Positions 62,109 through 64,000 of a stretch of DNA of 64,000 bases are shown piece after piece. The translations under genes were made by a program, and so were the position numbers. The stretch's first letter is position 1. Every line of letters starts with the position of its first letter. Source of the DNA: Phycisphaerae bacterium (GTDB taxonomy: Bacteria > Planctomycetota > Phycisphaerae > Phycisphaerales > SM1A02); assembly GCA_002709295.1 (NCBI GenBank), contig PAQL01000004.1:77356-141355 (forward strand), read 5' to 3'. Below the pieces are notes generated by a model. It was not told where the DNA came from. It saw nothing but the letters and a program-made list of their open reading frames with translations, and did not search any database.

Positions 62109-64000
62109 ATGGATTCCTTCCAGAGGTCTTGCGGACGCCTTCGCCGCACCTGCAACTCGATGAGCAACGCAGCCCGGAACTGCCGGTCCGCACTCGTCGC
62201 AGTCGTGATGGCGGTCACCGTTCTCGGTGCCCCGGTCACGGGTGTGTTCGATGGTGTCGCGACTGCTGGCGCCCAGCAGCTCGAGGATGCCCGCGCCTCC
62301 GCGCGTGCAGCCATGGCTTCGAGCGACTGGCGACAGGCCATCGATGCCTGGACCTCGGTCCTCGCTCTCGATCCCGAGGACGCCGAGGCCAAGGCCGGCT
62401 TGAAGCAGGCCCAGGCGATGCTCGACCAGGCTTCGACCATCGACAACGTCCAGGAGGACTTCACCCTTCGTCGGGAACGACTCGTCGTCCAGTACAACGA
62501 CGACCTCGCGCGAGCGAACGCCGCGTACGACGAAGGCGCGTACCGCAAGGCTCGTGAGGCGGCGGTCACCGCTCGCATCCGAATCGACCGCGACCGTGGC
62601 GTTCTCCCCAGCGACCGCTACACCCAGATGATGGGCCGGATCGACACGCTTCTCGATCGGATCGCGGAAGCGGAGCAGCTCGAAGAGCTCGCCAAGCAGG
62701 AAGCCAGCCGTGAAGAGGCTCGTTCGGCGGCCGAAGCCGAGCGTCGCAAGGAGCGGGCCGAGCGTGCTCGGACCATCAACGAGAGCCTCCAGCGAGTGCG
62801 TCAGCTTCAGCTCGAGCTCAAGTACGAGGAGGCGCTCCAGGTCCTCGAGACCGTGCTCTTCATCGATCCCAACAATCCCGCGGCCCTCGCGCTTCGCGAC
62901 GTGATCGCGACCAGCAAGATCTACCGCGAGTACTCGCAGACCCTCCGGCGGCGGGACTACGCCTTCAGCCACTTCTCCCAGGAGAACCTCGAGGCGACGA
63001 TCCCTCCCGCAGTGAACATCAGCGGCCCCGGCCCCCGTTCGACCAACGCCCTGATGTCCTATCCCGAGGACTGGCCGCAGCTCTCCATCCGACGTGATGC
63101 GGCTGCCGGCTTCCGCGAGACCGAGGAGAACCGTCGGGCGATGGCCCAGCTCGACAAGTCGATCCAGATCAACTTCCGCAACACCCAGCTCGACTCGGTC
63201 ATCCAGTACATGGAGTCGGTCACCGGTGTGGAGATCTACCCGGACTGGAAGGCCCTCGAACTCATCAACATCCAGCCCGACACCGAGGTCAACCTCGAAC
63301 TCAAGGACATCGAGGGGGCGGCAGCCCTGCAGCGGGTTCTCGAGCAGGTCGGCGACGATCTCGATCGACCCGAGTTCGCGGTCGAGGACGGTGTCGTGGT
63401 GATCTCCAGCGACGAGGCTCTTCGCAAGAAGACCGTCACGATCGTCTACGACATCCGTGACCTTCTCTTCGAGGTCCCCTACTTCGACAACGCCCCCGAA
63501 TTCGACCTCAGTTCCTCCCTGTCCCAGGGCGGCGGCGGTGGTGGCTTCGGCGGTGGCGGCGGCGGCGGCTTCGGCGGCGGCGGCGGTGGTGGTGGCTTCG
63601 GTGGTGGCGGCGGCGGCGGCGGCGGCTTCGGCGGCGGTGGCGGCGGTGGCGGCGGTGGCGGCGGTGCTCCCTTCGGCGAGCCGGGTGATGAACCCGAGCG
63701 CAAGTCCCGCGAGGAGCTCATCGAGCAGATCACCACCATCATTCAGGAGCAGGTCGACCCCGACGGCTGGCGTGATCTCGGCGGCGACACCGGCCGCATG
63801 GAGGAGTTCAACGGCAACCTGATCATCACCAACACTCCGAAGAACCATCGTGAGATCGAGGGTCTTCTGAGCCAGCTCCGGACCATCCGCGCCCTTCAGA
63901 TCAACATCGAGGCCCGACTGATCAACGTCGACCTCGAATGGTTCGAATCGATCGGCGTCGACTTCGACGTCTACTTCAACACCAACAACGCCATGTGGAA
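62109..64000 (+). CDS. Type II/IV secretin-like protein with TPR region and glycine-rich insert, 5' part only
   Basis: The first 630 codons are present and the gene runs off the right edge. A signal peptide (basic start, hydrophobic ALVAVVMAVTVLGAPVTGVF around residues 30-52) is followed by TPR-like repeats (MASSDWRQAIDAWTSVLALD, QLELKYEEALQVLETVL). An N-domain of secretin/STN type follows (INFRNTQLDSVIQYMESVTG), then a stretch of about 46 codons made only of Gly with four Phe (63528-63665), and a second N-domain. It ends at NIEARLINVDLEWFESIGVD, which is the usual entry to the outer-membrane secretin barrel, not yet included. It probably forms the outer-membrane pore of a type II secretion or type IV pilus system. 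Confidence 0.82.
   Translation, partial: MDSFQRSCGRLRRTCNSMSNAARNCRSALVAVVMAVTVLGAPVTGVFDGVATAGAQQLEDARASARAAMASSDWRQAIDAWTSVLALDPEDAEAKAGLKQAQAMLDQASTIDNVQEDFTLRRERLVVQYNDDLARANAAYDEGAYRKAREAAVTARIRIDRDRGVLPSDRYTQMMGRIDTLLDRIAEAEQLEELAKQEASREEARSAAEAERRKERAERARTINESLQRVRQLQLELKYEEALQVLETVLFIDPNNPAALALRDVIATSKIYREYSQTLRRRDYAFSHFSQENLEATIPPAVNISGPGPRSTNALMSYPEDWPQLSIRRDAAAGFRETEENRRAMAQLDKSIQINFRNTQLDSVIQYMESVTGVEIYPDWKALELINIQPDTEVNLELKDIEGAAALQRVLEQVGDDLDRPEFAVEDGVVVISSDEALRKKTVTIVYDIRDLLFEVPYFDNAPEFDLSSSLSQGGGGGGFGGGGGGGFGGGGGGGGFGGGGGGGGGFGGGGGGGGGGGGAPFGEPGDEPERKSREELIEQITTIIQEQVDPDGWRDLGGDTGRMEEFNGNLIITNTPKNHREIEGLLSQLRTIRALQINIEARLINVDLEWFESIGVDFDVYFNTNNAMW
63528..63665 (+). repeat. Glycine-codon repeat inside the secretin gene
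   Basis: About 46 consecutive GGC/GGT codons interrupted by four TTC codons, giving a Gly-rich linker with Phe at intervals of 7-10 residues. The low-complexity GGC/GGT tract may vary in length between strains by slippage. Confidence 0.9.

Noticed and set aside
63479..63742. Proline-rich minus-strand frame
   Set aside because: It is the complement of the GGC/GGT tract of the secretin; polyproline arises from reading GCC/ACC complements.
1..64000. tRNA genes, CRISPR arrays, insertion sequences, prophage or genomic-island ends
   Set aside because: No cloverleaf-like sequence, regularly spaced repeats, transposase or integrase was seen on either strand.

Overview
The window reads as chromosomal DNA of a planctomycete, most likely a marine member of the Phycisphaerae. 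The DNA is GC-rich. It carries the planctomycete hallmark pair of a PSD1/DUF1549-DUF1553 cytochrome and a Tat-exported DUF1501 protein, together with an exosortase, very large TPR proteins and a secretin with a glycine-rich insert. The lineage call is inference from gene content. No tRNA, rRNA, CRISPR array, insertion sequence or prophage was seen.

Layout. 1-13.75 kb is an exopolysaccharide/O-antigen type region: the tail of an initiating sugar-phosphate transferase, a 1559-residue membrane-anchored TPR protein, all four dTDP-rhamnose genes (rmlA, rmlC, rmlD, rmlB), a Wzx-type flippase, three different sulfotransferases and a Gfo/Idh/MocA oxidoreductase. A perfect 18-bp hairpin closes it. 13.8-15.9 kb (minus strand) holds two paralogous small membrane coiled-coil proteins and a calcineurin-like phosphatase. 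16-21.1 kb is the PSD1 cytochrome/DUF1501 pair. 21.2-23.5 kb (minus) holds a HAL2-like PAP phosphatase and an AI-2E-type permease. 23.6-26.5 kb is a coupled PQQ-type sugar dehydrogenase, half-length PqiA and MCE protein. 26.5-31.8 kb (minus) holds a MoxR ATPase with a beta-barrel protein, tandem clpP genes, and an FHA-GAF histidine kinase. 31.9-35.2 kb holds holA, a lipoprotein and pyrB.

35.3-49.1 kb is a second export region, all on the plus strand: Wza-like exporter, exosortase, EpsI-like protein, a 1721-residue TPR protein, a Wzc-like chain-length protein with a damaged P-loop, a UDP-sugar epimerase/decarboxylase and a WecA/MraY-type GlcNAc-1-P transferase. With the first region it supplies most steps of a Wzx/Wzy-like pathway for a sulfated, rhamnose-containing glycan. 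The PAP phosphatase could clear the PAP made by the sulfotransferases. No polymerase (Wzy) and no PEP-CTERM substrate is visible.

49.1-53.6 kb (minus) is a reduced dcw cluster (rsmH, a LysM protein, an ftsL-like gene, a class B PBP). It is followed by sucB and sucA (minus), priA (minus), carA (plus) and, at the right edge, the 5' part of a secretin.

The most interesting recurring signal is regulatory. At least seven genes have a TANNNT box ending 6-8 nt before the start codon with no Shine-Dalgarno between, which predicts leaderless mRNAs. Other notable points are a ClpP with Asn in place of the catalytic Asp, a BY-kinase-like protein without its Walker A lysine, the coiled-coil paralogue pair, and a 16-bp perfect hairpin in a probable 5' leader.
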